From positions 124,001 through 188,000 of the forward strand of contig BDSL01000020.1 of assembly GCA_003116995.1 (NCBI GenBank): a stretch of 64,000 nucleotides of DNA. The letters are read 5' to 3'. Shown in pieces: positions 12,616 to 23,672 of this stretch; the stretch's first letter is position 1, and every line of letters begins with the position of its first letter. Source of the stretch: Yamagishiella unicocca (taxonomy: Eukaryota; Chlorophyta; Chlorophyceae; Chlamydomonadales; Volvocaceae). A program made the translations under genes and the position numbers. The notes under the pieces are model-generated. The model was not told where the DNA came from. It saw only the letters and a list, made by a program, of their open reading frames with translations, and did no database searches.

Positions 12616-13533
12616 TGTAGCTGTAGCGGTGTGGTGGTGCCCCGTATGAGGGGGACGTGGGCGGGTATTGAGGCAAACCGGAGGATGATGGGTCCATGGG
12701 CGACGAAGGTTCGGCAGGCTGGCGAGTGTTGGGCCGTGGGGCGCCCAGCAGCAGGGAGGGAGCGGGGCAGGGTGATGTGAAGGTGGCCCTCCGCTCGTGT
12801 ACTCGCGTACGGCATCCTTGTACGGCAGCGCACGCGCGGTTCCGGAGGCAGTGATGGTGTTGTTGCCGCGGTGGGGTGGGGCGGGGGTTGCAAAAGGACC
12901 CGGTTATGCGGTCAAGCGGAGGGGGGAGAGGTAGGGGGTCAGCCATGCGAGGTTGGCCGGTGCCTGTGTTGGTTGAGGCGGAGAGTCCCTTGGCATAATA
13001 TTCAACTAAAACCCGTTTGTGGTTCTCAACGGATGCCGTTTTTGTGGGCATTTCCCGGCGCGCCGTACAAGCGCGGTAGTAGGTCGAAGGCTTCGCCTCA
13101 CCTTATGGCAGGGCTGTTTGTTTTCCAGCAGGCGACGAGGAGATGTTGGGTGCAGGTGTGGCAGCGGATCAAGCAGCCCGTCGCTTTGTCCGTTGGTTGT
13201 GCGAGTAGCGTCACCCGGTGGGAGTCGACCATGGTAATGATGAGGATGAGGGTGGGACTCCGGCTGAACCCTGCGGCGGCCGTTTCCTGTCGCGGCCCGC
13301 CAGTCGATAACTCGCACACGGCGGATGGCATGCATGGTCACCGACAGACTGGGGCCTCCAGGCAGAACCCACTTCGCTACCAAGCTGAACCTACTACAGT
13401 ACCTAGCTGGGCCTACTGTACTGTACCTGGCCAGTAAAGTAATACGGCGTCCGCGGACCTGCGGAGTGGCGGCTTAGCTGCGCGTGTTTTCGGGGCCACG
13501 CATCTAAGTCGACGAGGGTCCCCGTGTCACAAT

Positions 13534-13538
13534 TGTAA
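13534..13538 (+). terminator. Candidate TGTAA polyadenylation signal for RBR gene
   Basis: TGTAA is the usual poly(A) signal in volvocine algae. This is the first clear one I found, about 1 kb after the RBR stop; others lie at 13589 and 13739. A pentamer is weak evidence alone. Confidence 0.35.
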
Positions 13539-13778
13539 TACTGGACAAACCAGGAAATCTCCAAACTCGTGTGACGAACGCTACCACTGTAACGGCTGGG
13601 CCGGCATCCATGTATCCCGGCGTCCTGGCAAGCTCAGGGTTCGCGTCCACGGCGTTTGCAGTTTACTGACGCCGCATGGCCTTCACCGAACCTAACAACC
13701 ACCTAACCGACTTGCCGTAATGCACCGATTTTTTTTGTTGTAACGGTTACAGTGGGTTCCAGACCAAGAGGTAGAACC

Positions 13779-13856
13779 ATCGGGCGCATCGCCTGACACT
13801 GAACAAGACGGAGGAAACAAAGACCGACATGCACCGAAACAAAGGCAAACCACCAG
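13779..13856 (+). repeat. Dispersed repeat family R5, copy 1
   Basis: Contains GGGCGCATCGCCTGACACTG and a downstream AAAGGCAAACCACC. An inverted relative is at 16609-16678, and a shorter diverged relative at 53046-53110 also shares the upstream CTCCAGACCA segment. Confidence 0.65.
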
Positions 13857-15852
13857 AACACCAAGTTGACAGGCCGTAGGCATACAGAGCAACAGCCAGC
13901 ACCCCAGGGGGAATTTGCACTAGAGGCTCCCCTATCAGGAACTGGCCACCAACCAACCTAACAGCCCAGCACCCGACGAACCAGTGAAGCGCCGCAACGA
14001 TGCAAACATCGGATTTGTCAAGTGCCGGTTTGAATCAATGCGGCCGGCGGCTTGAGCTCTACGCTGAAGCAGCACGGACTGGAGGGTCCACGAGGGCTCT
14101 ATTTCGCATGCCTTTCGCCGACTAGGCGGCGCGGGCTCATCGGCGATGAGGAGCCCAGGGGAGCCGCAGTCGGCCTTGGGAGAGCTCGTCGGTCGCTGCG
14201 CAGCTTCAGCTCCAAGCCGCAAGCTGGCTGGGCAAGAGCAGAACCTCATGCATGCGGCTGGACGCGAGCCGAACCTCATTCGCGTGGCTGGCCGAGAGCA
14301 GAGAAGCGCATCACGCGTCCACGTCGCGGTGCAGCGTCCCTGGAGCGATGGGAGCCGGTCCCATACCGCCATAAGGCCGTCCAAGTCGGGTTCTTTCATC
14401 AACTGGCTCTTCGGGTTGAGGTCCCTCAGTGCTCCGACGCACACTTCCCAATCCGCTTCCGCTGCCACGCCCATGTGTGTCTGGCGTCTCTGTTGGCACA
14501 CGCACCGTTAAAAATACACGTGGGGCGCCCATGCAAGGGTGCCAGGGGGGGGGCGCCAGAGCGCGGTGAAGCAATCGCATCACCGTTGTTGACTGGATTG
14601 CCGCGGCTCTTCGAGGCCCGTACGACATCTACCTATTTGTCACGCCATCCTCACTAACACAAGATGATGATGCGCCCGTGCGCGTGCCCCTCGTGCTGAC
14701 GCGCTCCGTCGAGGCGGGACACATACCGGTAGGCGCCGCCGCAATGATACAAGCAGGCAGCGAAGCTGCACGCCCCATGCAGACCTCGGTGATCAGACGC
14801 ACGGCGGTCCGATTCACTGGCGCCCGTCCCCCCCTTTGCCCTGTGTCCGAAGACAGTGCGCCAGCTATCCTACCCCATGTTGTGTAGCCGGTTTTTATTC
14901 CACCCCCTTCCCCTCGTGAAGTAGCGCCTAGCTAGCGTTTGCGGCCCAGCAGTGGCGCCTCTGCTGCCTGCAACCAACCCAGCTACAGAGACCAACTACC
15001 CGTTGCCGTACCTCACTCGCCTAGCTCCCACGACTCATGCATGCATGCACCAGTCAAGGCCCCGCCCACGTCCATCACCGGACGCCCCACAACCGCGCCA
15101 TCGGCCCCCACCCTCCACGGTTCCTAATCGGTTTTACTTTTCAGTGCCGACCCACGGGTTTCCTCTCATACCAACCTCACTCACCGCGACCCCAGCCCCG
15201 ACATTCGGCCCTGCGCCCCGTCCGCCAGTGCTCCAGCTGGCCCCCCTGGAGCAGTACGACACCGCCCCCCCCCCGCCGTACTCCTTTCCGCCGTACACGG
15301 CTGCCCTTATATAGCCGGATGCATGTCCAATTCCCTCTCTTTCACCGCGCCGCCCCGGACTCTTCGTTGTTTTGACCCCTGTATTTCCGCTTCACTTTAT
15401 CCCGTCTATACTAACCCCGCTTGCCGCTGTTCCTCCCGCATGCCGCGCGATGCCGGACGTCGCTGCCTGTTATCTGCTCTGGCCAGGTGGGTCTACCGGT
15501 CGTATTAGACGTTTTACCTTGTCTGTCTTGTCCGTTCTGGTTTGCCGCTTGTCGCGTGCGTGTGCGACCCTTGCTGTTACCGCGGTTTCCCAACGGGCAC
15601 GGCGGCGCGGCTCAAGACGCGGGACGCTTCAAGCCCCGCTCTGCTGGCGTTCTACACCCATCTGGTAAACGTTTCCGACCCTGGCGCCAGGCTGCCCCGC
15701 AACGCCCGCCGTTTCCTTCGTCGTCCGCACTTCGCGTCGCTGCCATTCTGCCAAATACGTTCTCTTTTTCCTTTCTACAGCCCCAAGACACTGGCTCCAC
15801 AGGTTTGCCGGTCGTCCATCCCATTGCTCCAGCATGCGCCCGCATCCTCGCT

Positions 15853-15917
15853 GCCCGACGACCATGCGCCCACTATCTTGTCGTTTATTTGTGTCACCGG
15901 TCTCACACCACCCCCCC
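15853..15917 (-). repeat. Dispersed repeat family R1, long copy
   Basis: The reverse complement matches 34731-34791 at all but about one of 60-odd bases (core GACAAGATAGTGGGCGCATG, with GTGAGACCGGTGACAC on one side). Here it is intergenic; the other copies are in introns. Confidence 0.85.
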
Positions 15918-16608
15918 GCAGCCCTCACACGCCAGCAGCAGCCTGAGTCCCCGCTTCGCTGTCGCCGCCAATGTTGTCGCACAGCGGGTTGCTGCACAGC
16001 GCCAGCCCCAGATGTTCCATGGCAGCAGCATGCAGGATGCTGCGCGCCAAGTACTCCAGGAGTCCCCGTATGGTTTAGGATTGAAGGTTTAGTATTTCTT
16101 CCATGGAAGGGGCGTAGGGGTTCTTGTGTACGTTGGCCCCACCACGTCCTTGGTGCGCTCGTCCACCACGTCCTCGACCGCGACCCTGTCAGCCGCTGAG
16201 ATTGAAGGAGGAGGAGGAAGAGGTGAGGGAGGAGGTGGTGGAGGAGGAGGAGGAGGAGGAGGAGGTGGAGGAGGAGGAGGGGAGGGAGGAGCTGGAGGCG
16301 GCGGTGGAGGAGGGGGAAGAGGAGGAAGCCGGGGGCCGGGTCCGCGGCGTTTGGGCCGGGGGGACTTTACGAAACATTCGACGTAGGCATACCGCTCGCA
16401 GCAAACACTTTCTTGCTGCCGTCCTTGCGCCAACCCTTAGCCGTGACGAAGGAAGCGATGGAAGGTGCGAAAGGAAACCAACACGCAGGCTCTTTGATGA
16501 GGGGCTTGGAGCGAAGGCAAACGACAAGAGCAGCAGCCATCAGCGCAACCTCCCCCTGTGTATTGGTGCTTGCTGTTTCCTCTGGGCTCGCGGTTGTGAG
16601 GCTCTGGG

Positions 16609-16678
16609 TGGTTTGCCTTTCGTGGCCGTCGGTTTTCCTTCAGTGTCTCTTTCAGTGTCAGGCGATGCGCCCGACTAA
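16609..16678 (-). repeat. Dispersed repeat family R5, copy 2 (inverted)
   Basis: Read on the minus strand it carries GGGCGCATCGCCTGACACTG then GGCAAACCACC, matching 13779-13856 with substitutions and small indels. I saw no clear terminal inverted repeat or target duplication. Confidence 0.65.
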
Positions 16679-17957
16679 TGCCGGATGCAGGAGAGCGACA
16701 AGTGCAACAGACTCAAGACGGATGTACGGCATTCCGTACATGACGCGGCTTACAGGTAACGACCACTGCGTTCCCCTCACATCTAGTCCTGCCGACTGAT
16801 GTCCGGTGGGCAGGTAGGTAGGGGGGTGCATCGCCTGACGGGACTTGCCCCTCGCGCAACTCCTCAACAGCAACACCCGTTGTACGCCCACCACCACCCC
16901 TAGGTGCCCCTTCCGGGGAGACACCCCCCCGCGATGGCAGTCATCGTACGACCATTGTACGACCAGCCAGCCGGCTGTGAAAGCTCAAAATCATGCCTAC
17001 AAACCCGCAAACCTACCGCTACCTTCCGCCGCCTCCGCCGCCCCGCCGGGTGCCCCTGGCTACGGCAATGGGCCGCAGCCGGAAGGCATGGCATGACCAG
17101 CCCCTCTGCCGCCGCCACGCGCCGCATTTGCACGCGCAACAACTAACATACAACTACCTCCTGTCCGGACGTCCTGGCCTGACCGCCCTAACCAACCCCG
17201 CCCTAACCAACCCAAGCTGCCCTAGTGGCCCCAGTCCCGCCCTGGTGGCCCAGTTCCACCAGGCCCGGCGACGAGAGGCACTGCTACCTGGCACCTGCTT
17301 CCTTCTACTGGCCCCCTACCCAGCTGCCTGCCTGCTAGCGGGCACACCCAAGCGGCCTTCGAACTCCCTCGCAAGCGGCGCACCGCGAAGGACCGCCGAG
17401 CATCTGGGCCGCCTCCAGAATAGGATACCGGGACGGCTGGCCAGCCAGCCAGCGGGCTAAGCACACCGCATCAGTCTCTTGAGGGGCTAGTCCAGCAGGG
17501 AGTGGCCCGGCACTCCTCCGCCGCCTCCCCTTCGACCCACCACAAACCCAGCTGGCGCCCTCGAGCTACGAGCCGCGCCACGGCGCCGCTGCCGCGTCGG
17601 CGCTCCTCCATCCCACCGAGGTGGCCCTGGCTTGCTAGCTAGCTAGGTGATGGCTACCTCGTCCTCTTCGTCCTCCAACAACTCCTCCTCGTACTCCAAA
17701 TCCTCCTCCTCCGCGCTTTTCCCTCTGGCTGAGGCCGCTTTGGCGCGCTACGTGTTACCTACCTACCCACCCTACGGGGGCCCACGACGCCGGAGAGAGA
17801 AAGCAAGGGGAGGGGGGTGCGGGCGCGAGAGACAAGGCTCCCCCCTCCCTTCCATGTATCGGCCTTTTGTCTGGCTTTCCTCAACCCTCCATGTGACGGC
17901 CCACGGGGCTCCTCCGAAACCCCTCTTTCACGCGCATTACCCTGTTGCCTCAGGCGG

Positions 17958-18068
17958 ACCTACCTCCACTACGGGTCTTCCTTGCAACTTCCACTACAGG
18001 TTTTCCTCGCAACCTCCACTACGGGTTTTCCTTGCAACCTCCACTTCGGGTTTTCCTTGCAACCTCCG
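17958..18068 (+). repeat. 25-bp tandem repeat
   Basis: Four to five units of about 25 bases, consensus ACTACGGGTTTTCCTTGCAA followed by CCTCC. Adjacent units differ by only one or two bases. No gene is attached to it. Confidence 0.9.
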
Positions 18069-18927
18069 CCCGCCAAGCTAGCTGGGTTCCTCACTCCCAC
18101 CCCGCGCTGCCCCCGGTCGCTTCACCCGGGTGCCACACGCTCCTGCCCCTGTGCTCGTAACCTCGACACGTCGACACGCCGCGGTGCCTACCCGCGCCAA
18201 ACCCCGTGCGGCACCGCCACCGGTGCCTGCCTCCGCCCCGGCCCCCGGCCAGACGTGCGCTGGTGGTGCCCCATCACACCACAGCCGCGTGCGCCACACC
18301 AACGCCGCCACACCGCTGCGGCCGCGAACGACCTCGGCCCCGCACCCCGCCCTCACCTCCCGCCACTGGGCCGATGCGTGTCCGTCTCCTCTGCCTGGTA
18401 ACCGGTAACCGGTAACCGCCGTCAACCGCACCAACGGCCCCATCCGGCGCCAGGAAGCCGGACCAATGGGCCCCAGCCAGCTACGGTGGGCAGCCGGTGC
18501 CGCCGCGGCACCAGCGACTGCAGCGGCAGCATGCCTTAGGGCGAGGCAGGTGAGGCGGCCGCAGCTTCCGTCGGCGCGCCGCCGCCGCCGCCGCCGCACC
18601 GCTGCCTGCCGGGCCGCCGCCCCATCCTCCCCATCCTCCTCCTCTTTGCCCGCATGGCTAGCTGGCTAGCCACACAGCACCACCTCCCCCCTCCAGCAAC
18701 GTGTCTCCTCGCTAACACCCTCAGCAACGGGTTTCCTCACCCCCCCCACCTCGGCACCAGCTACACTTCCCATGTCGAGTTACCGGTTCTTTTCCGTAAC
18801 CCCCCTCAGCATCGCCGTCATTTGTTACTACCACTCGAGGTGAGCCATCCGGTGCCCCGCCTGGTGCGGTGCGGTACGGTGTGATGCGCATGGGAAATAT
18901 CGCTAGCAGCACCACCGCACGCCGCGC

Positions 18928-18962
18928 TGACCCGCGGGTCACTGCCGCTGACCCGCGGGTCA
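18928..18962. repeat. Duplicated 14-bp palindrome TGACCCGCGGGTCA
   Basis: The perfect palindrome occurs at 18928-18941 and 18949-18962. A related TGACCCGTGGGTC is at about 21675. It could be a binding site for a dimeric protein or a small duplication; the sequence does not decide. Confidence 0.6.
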
Positions 18963-19257
18963 CCTTCTCCCCAACCCACATCCCCCTGGGGGAGGGGGCC
19001 GCATCTGATCCGTGGACGGCCCCCGCCGCGACCCAGGCAGCTCCAGGGAGGGGCAGCAGCATCTGCCGCTTGGCCCTCCTAGCCACACCGGCTAGTGGAC
19101 CCGAGCACCCCTACAACTACACCGTCGTAGTGGCTGTGACCACCACAGCTGGTGCCCCACGCCACGCCGCGCCACACCGACACCGACGAAAGATTTTAAA
19201 CAAGGACCGCACGAGACGTCGTGACGTGACGTGATGGCGGCCTGCTGCCTGCGGACG

Positions 19258-22149
19258 TCAGTAGTCGCTGTCGTCGTCGTCGTTTTCGCTCCGCCGCTTC
19301 TTGGACTTGCTGGCGCCGCCGCCGCCGCCTCCCCCGCCGCCTCCGCCTCCGCCGCTCCGCGCCAGGAAGGGCTTGAGCACCGTCGAGTTGTTCACTGTGT
19401 AGTGCGGCCGGGAGGCGGTCAGTCAGTCAGCCAGCTGGGAGCGCCCGGCGGGTGGGTGGGTTTAGAGGAAGACCCGTGGATGCCCCAAAAAACCGTTTAG
19501 AACAGGCGTTTTGCGGGTGGGTGGGTGGGTGGGCGAGTTGCGTGTTGAGAAGCATAAAAGACACAAATCCAGCAGTAAAATGCCATACCTTGGGCGACGT
19601 GTTGGTTGGTCGTGTCGGTTAGATGTGCCGGTTGGGTGTGTCAGTGCAACGACACCGTGTTGCAACCAGGAGGGCGGACCTCCACGCTCCCCCTCTCCCT
19701 CTTCTTCCCCCCTTTCTCCGGTTCTTTTTTGTAATCCCTCCCCCCGCCTCACTCTTTTCTCGGTTGTTTTCTATGACCCCCCCGCCTCACCCGCTGCGCT
19801 CCCCGTCTTGGCGAGCAAGTTGATCTTGTCCCCGGTGATTTCGTAGATCGCCGAGTCGGCCATGTCCAGGTTGAAGTCCTCGTAGGTCTCGTTCTGGCTG
19901 CACAGGTTGTAAGTCAACCTGGGGGGGGGGCGCGGGAGCAGGCGGCGGTGGTCGAGTGGGCGGTGGTTCGACGGCAGCCAGCCCGACCCGTGGGGCGGCC
20001 TAGGGGCACCAGAACCCAAGTGTCGACAGCGGCGGGTATGAGAGGATAGCCCGTGGGTCGGCAATGACTAGGAAAGCCGATTAAGAAACTAGCGGGGGAG
20101 GGGGGGGCATAAAGACCGGTTGGTTACACGACAAAGGTATAATTTGGGCTGATTCACGCAGCGGGGGGGCAGAAGCTGAGGGCCAGGTGCGGCCGCAGCG
20201 GAGCGACTGGCTAGCTGACTGCTGTGGGCAGGGTGCTCCATGACGGCCACACCACCGGATCACAAGGCCACGCATGGGGCCGCACGCTGGGGTGGGCGGG
20301 TTGGGGGTTGAGGGAGGGGCCGCCTCAGGTCGAAGCCGGGGCGCGGCGGACGTGCTACCCAGAAAATAACACGAACGCCGCGGGAGAGGCGCGTGTGTGT
20401 ATGTGTAGGAGGTGGCTGTCCCCGCCGCTCAGCTGCAGCATTTCGTTCGAGCCCTGCTGTTGCGCGCGCCGCCGCCTCTCGTGCCCTAAGGTCCGTCTCC
20501 CGGCCCCCGCCGCCCCCACCACAACCGCCGGAGGCGTACCGGTACTCGTTGGTTTCGCTGTTGAAGTCGGTTATGACTGCGGTGTACCACTGCCCCTCTT
20601 TGGCCCACCAGCGGTTGACCTTCATGCCGATGCGGGGGGGCAGCGAGGAGGGTGCGGGGCCGCCGTCGCCCTTGGGGCCGAGGGACGAGGGGGACGGGAG
20701 GGGAGGGGTTAGCGAGGGAAGGGGAGAGGGGTTGTTGAAGTGCGGCTTGGTCGGCGAAGAGGGCGGGTGATCGGTTCGGCAGGGCAAGGAGGCGAGGAGG
20801 GGGCGCACCGGGCACAGCCACCCGGTCCCAGAGTGGGGCCCCCACCGGGTCCTAGGAGGAACAAGCCTGGTTCCGGAGCCGCCCACTCCCTCACCAGAGC
20901 CTGGTCCCGGAGCCGCCCACTCCCTCACCAGAGCCTGGTTCCGGAGCCGCCCACCCCGTCACCAGAGCCTGGTCCCGGAGCCGCCCACCCCGTCACCAGA
21001 GCCTGGTTCCGGAGCCGCCCACTCCCTCTCCAGCGCCGGGCAAGGGCTCTCCAGCACGCGTGCCAGCCCCCTCCCAAGCTGGACCCGCTACCGCCCGGCC
21101 TCGCGCCACACACCCAGCGCCTTGCCGCCAAGCCTCACCTTGCCGCCGCCCCTCGGCGCTGATTTGCTGGGTTTGGCCGCACTCCGGGAGCCCCCCCCGC
21201 CCCCGCCTGCCCCCGGGCCAAGCGGCGGCAGCCCCGCCGCGCCACTCATCGGGCCCCCGCCGGCGCCCTTGCTCTTGGCCGCCTTGACGCCGCCGCCACC
21301 GCCGCCGCCACCGCCACTGCCGTACGAGGGTTGGAGAGGCCTGCATCGCGGCGCGAAGGGTGTGGGTCCGGGATGAGTGGGTTCGTGGTGGGCGGGTTCG
21401 TGGTGGGTGGGTCCAGGATGGGTTCGTGGTGGGGTTGCGCCATCCGCCTCCGGCACGGGCGGCCGTGTGGTGGTGTTGCCGGCTACCATACACATCACCT
21501 CAACTTTGGCGGTTCCTTGCTTCCTCTCCAACCACCGCTCATCTGCCCAAGTACGAACGAGCCACGTGCCTGCCGTACTTGTTGCCCCGTCGTGGCGCCG
21601 GCACCCATGGTTCAACTCAACCAGGTAAAACAAAACACCCGGCCTACACGACCATAACCGCAAGCTTGACGGACTGACCCGTGGGTCGCATCCGACGATA
21701 CCTGGCGTCCTGAAGTCCTACAAGGCTGACGTCGCGGTCAGCCGCACTGTCCCCCCCCCACAACCCTCGCGTGAAACCTCCCCGTCCGCCCGTCCCCGCG
21801 AGGTTGGCGACACCCGCTCTTGCCCAACACGCCCCGCTCCCGGGCCCCTCCCCTTCCCTTCCGGGCCAAACCCGTACTCCCTTGCTTCCTGCGCCCTCCT
21901 TCCCTCCCTCCCTGCCCTTGCTGCGCCCTCCCTGCCCTTGCTGCGCCCTCCCTGCCCTTGCTCCGCCCTCCCTGCCCTTGCTCCCCCCTCCCTCCCTCCG
22001 CCGCGCTTCACCCCCCACCTCGAGGCCAGCAGCGCCGGGCCGCCCTGCTCCTTAAACTTGTTGAGCTCCGCGAGGATCTCCTTGTTGGTCGCCAGGTCGA
22101 TGTCCAGGGCGTTCTTCTTGCGCAGGTTCTTACGGAACTCGAACGAGTC
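19258..22149 (-). CDS. EMSY-like Tudor/Agenet-domain chromatin protein, 5' partial
   Basis: Exons read with agreeing phases: 22149-22019, 21340-21139, 20670-20540, 19918-19791, 19394-19258. Across exons 3-4 lies the recognisable domain: GMKVNRWWAKEGQWYTAVIT, DFNSETNEYRLTYNLC, then NETYEDFNLD. This matches the Agenet/Tudor pattern of plant EMSY-LIKE proteins (VxxRW..D..FYEAVITDYN, then LVYD..T.NETWEWVNL), which read histone marks. Exon 1 (DSFEFRKNLRKKNALDIDL, then NKEILAELNKFKEQG) is charged and helical; I do not recognise it as an ENT domain. Exon 2 is Gly-rich with Lys/Ser. The C-terminus is a poly-Gly run, a basic KSKKRR and an acidic DDDDSDY. The exon 3 acceptor reads CCCCAAG rather than CAG. 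No start was found upstream in 22150-23230. PDS5-type Tudor is an alternative family. Confidence 0.72.
19465..19513 (+). repeat. Dispersed repeat family R2, copy in EMSY-like intron
   Basis: Matches 4491-4540 almost base for base, starting GAGGAAGACCCGTGGATGCC. It is followed by a GGGT run. Confidence 0.8.
20864..21033 (+). repeat. 34-bp minisatellite, five units
   Basis: Unit begins GAGCCTGGTTCCGGAGCCGC and ends CCACTCCCTCACCA, repeated five times in an EMSY-like intron. Units alternate TTCC/TCCC and CTCC/CCCG variants, suggesting duplication of pairs. Confidence 0.9.
21907..21986 (+). repeat. 20-bp minisatellite, four units
   Basis: Consensus CCCTCCCTGCCCTTGCTGCG, next to the donor of EMSY-like exon 22149-22019. 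Confidence 0.85.
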
Positions 22150-23672
22150 CTGCAACCACCGAAACCGTAACCGTAACCGTAAGGGCCAACACCACGGCAC
22201 GACCACGCAGCGAGCCAGCGTGTTGCGGGTGCGTCGGGGGGAGAGGGCATGGCTCCAGCAGGATCTGGATGGGATCAGGGACAGGATCAGATTCGATCCT
22301 GGATCCGGATCGGGATCAGGGGCGGAAGCGGAAACGCAGAACAAGGAACCCCAGGAGGTGACGAGGGATCGGTATCGTTCAGGCGCCCCCGAGTGATGTG
22401 GTTGCGAGCAACAGGACCAGCAGCAGCAGCAGCAGCGCTGGAGCCAGCAGGGCGCCACCAGCACGGTGGTGCATGAGGGAGGGAGTCCGCTGCTGGGCGG
22501 CGGCGGCTGCGGCCTGCCAAGCGGTGGTGGGGTCCTGTCCTGCCAGGCACGGGGCGCACACGTGGCCTGGAGCACCGGGACGCGGGAAGCACCTTGTACG
22601 CCTCCCTGGAGCACCTGGAACGCCTCCCTGGAGCACCTGGTATGCCTCTTTGGAGCACCTGGTACACCTCCCTGGAGCTGCGGTCGGGGCTCTCCCCATC
22701 CCCATCTGGGCCCCCCCTCCTCCGGACAACCCACCCCTTCCACCCAGGCGGGGCGCCGCGGCAGCAGCAGCAGCAGACGGTTCCGCTGCCGCCGTCGCCG
22801 CGGCAGAGCGGGCGGTGCCGCTGCCACCGCTGCCAAGCTGTCGCCGCGGCAGCAGCAGCAGACGAAGAAGCGTCCGTGGAGGTGAGTTAACAGGTGCCGC
22901 AGACGTGGTGATGCTGGTCTTCGCGGGCGCGTCAGGTTGTAGTGGCGCCGCGATGGGGCCACGGAGGGATGAAACCAACCCCTTGCGGACCCATCCCATT
23001 GCGATGCAATGGTTCTGATTGTACCTGCCCCGCTCCCCCTCATCCTCGCCTACCAAACTGCATCACCAGCGGCTAACCCCAACCCCGCTGCCGCCAGCAA
23101 ACAGACGCCCCTGCCCCACATCGGTGCTGATATTCCCCACTCAAACCGAGCCCTCGCTGCCCACGCCCGTCAAGAAGGTCGGAAGCGGATAACCCTCAAC
23201 CTCCCTGCCCGTTTTTAACGGCAAGTCCCCACCTGGCCCTCCATGCCCACTACAGCCAGGTACTTGTGAATTAGAAGATAAGCTTGCTTGCATAGCTCCC
23301 GCTTTTGGTGTTCTACGCTGCCCATCGGGCCGTCAGGACTGCACAGTACCAGTCAAGTGCGCAATGAAGGGGCTAAAACTATGCCCCTCGGTTTCGTCAG
23401 ACTTAAATGAAAGCTATTAAAGTCTATAGATTATTTGTACTAAGAAAGGTGCATGGCTGCGGCAGCTGGGTAGAGTGTGCAATAGCCCTGTCAAATGCAA
23501 GGAAAACAACGACAACATCCCTAGCATGCGTACGGATAACAGACACTTGCGGTGAATCGCGTGCTGCGGGCCATAGGCAAACATGCGATCATTGAAAGTG
23601 ACTGTCGTACTTGCCCACCCCCGAGGTCATAAAATCCTCGTGCACACCTCTATCCTACCATAGCCTGCCAAA
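22150..23672. other. Region between EMSY-like 5' exons and dapF
   Basis: The missing first exon(s) of the EMSY-like gene and both promoters should lie here. From about 22400 to 22900 the DNA is CAG/GCC-rich. From 23220 onward it becomes AT-richer, consistent with the dapF promoter and 5' UTR. I could not assign an initiating ATG for the minus-strand gene. Confidence 0.5.
22598..22685 (+). repeat. 22-bp tandem repeat, four units
   Basis: Consensus ACGCCTCCCTGGAGCACCTG plus GT. On the minus strand it reads as a collagen-like GAPG string, but no exon could be tied to it. Confidence 0.8.

Larger units (their letters stand above)
12549..19257. other. Gene-poor repeat-rich stretch; 3' UTR of RBR at left
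   Basis: I recognise no protein or RNA gene here. The first kilobase is likely RBR 3' UTR. The remainder holds scattered open frames without family signatures, simple repeats (GGA-rich at 16202-16325, GCC-rich at 18560-18600), and copies of dispersed families R1 (15853-15917), R3 (about 14873-14898 and 18768-18803) and R5 (13779-13856, 16609-16678). A poorly conserved or non-coding gene cannot be excluded by eye. Confidence 0.6.

Noticed and set aside
13935..14660. Overlapping 188- and 201-codon open frames on both strands
   Set aside because: Composition is Arg/Ala/Pro-rich with tandem CGxxCGAACCTCAT-type units, no family motif and no splice context; likely repeat-derived.
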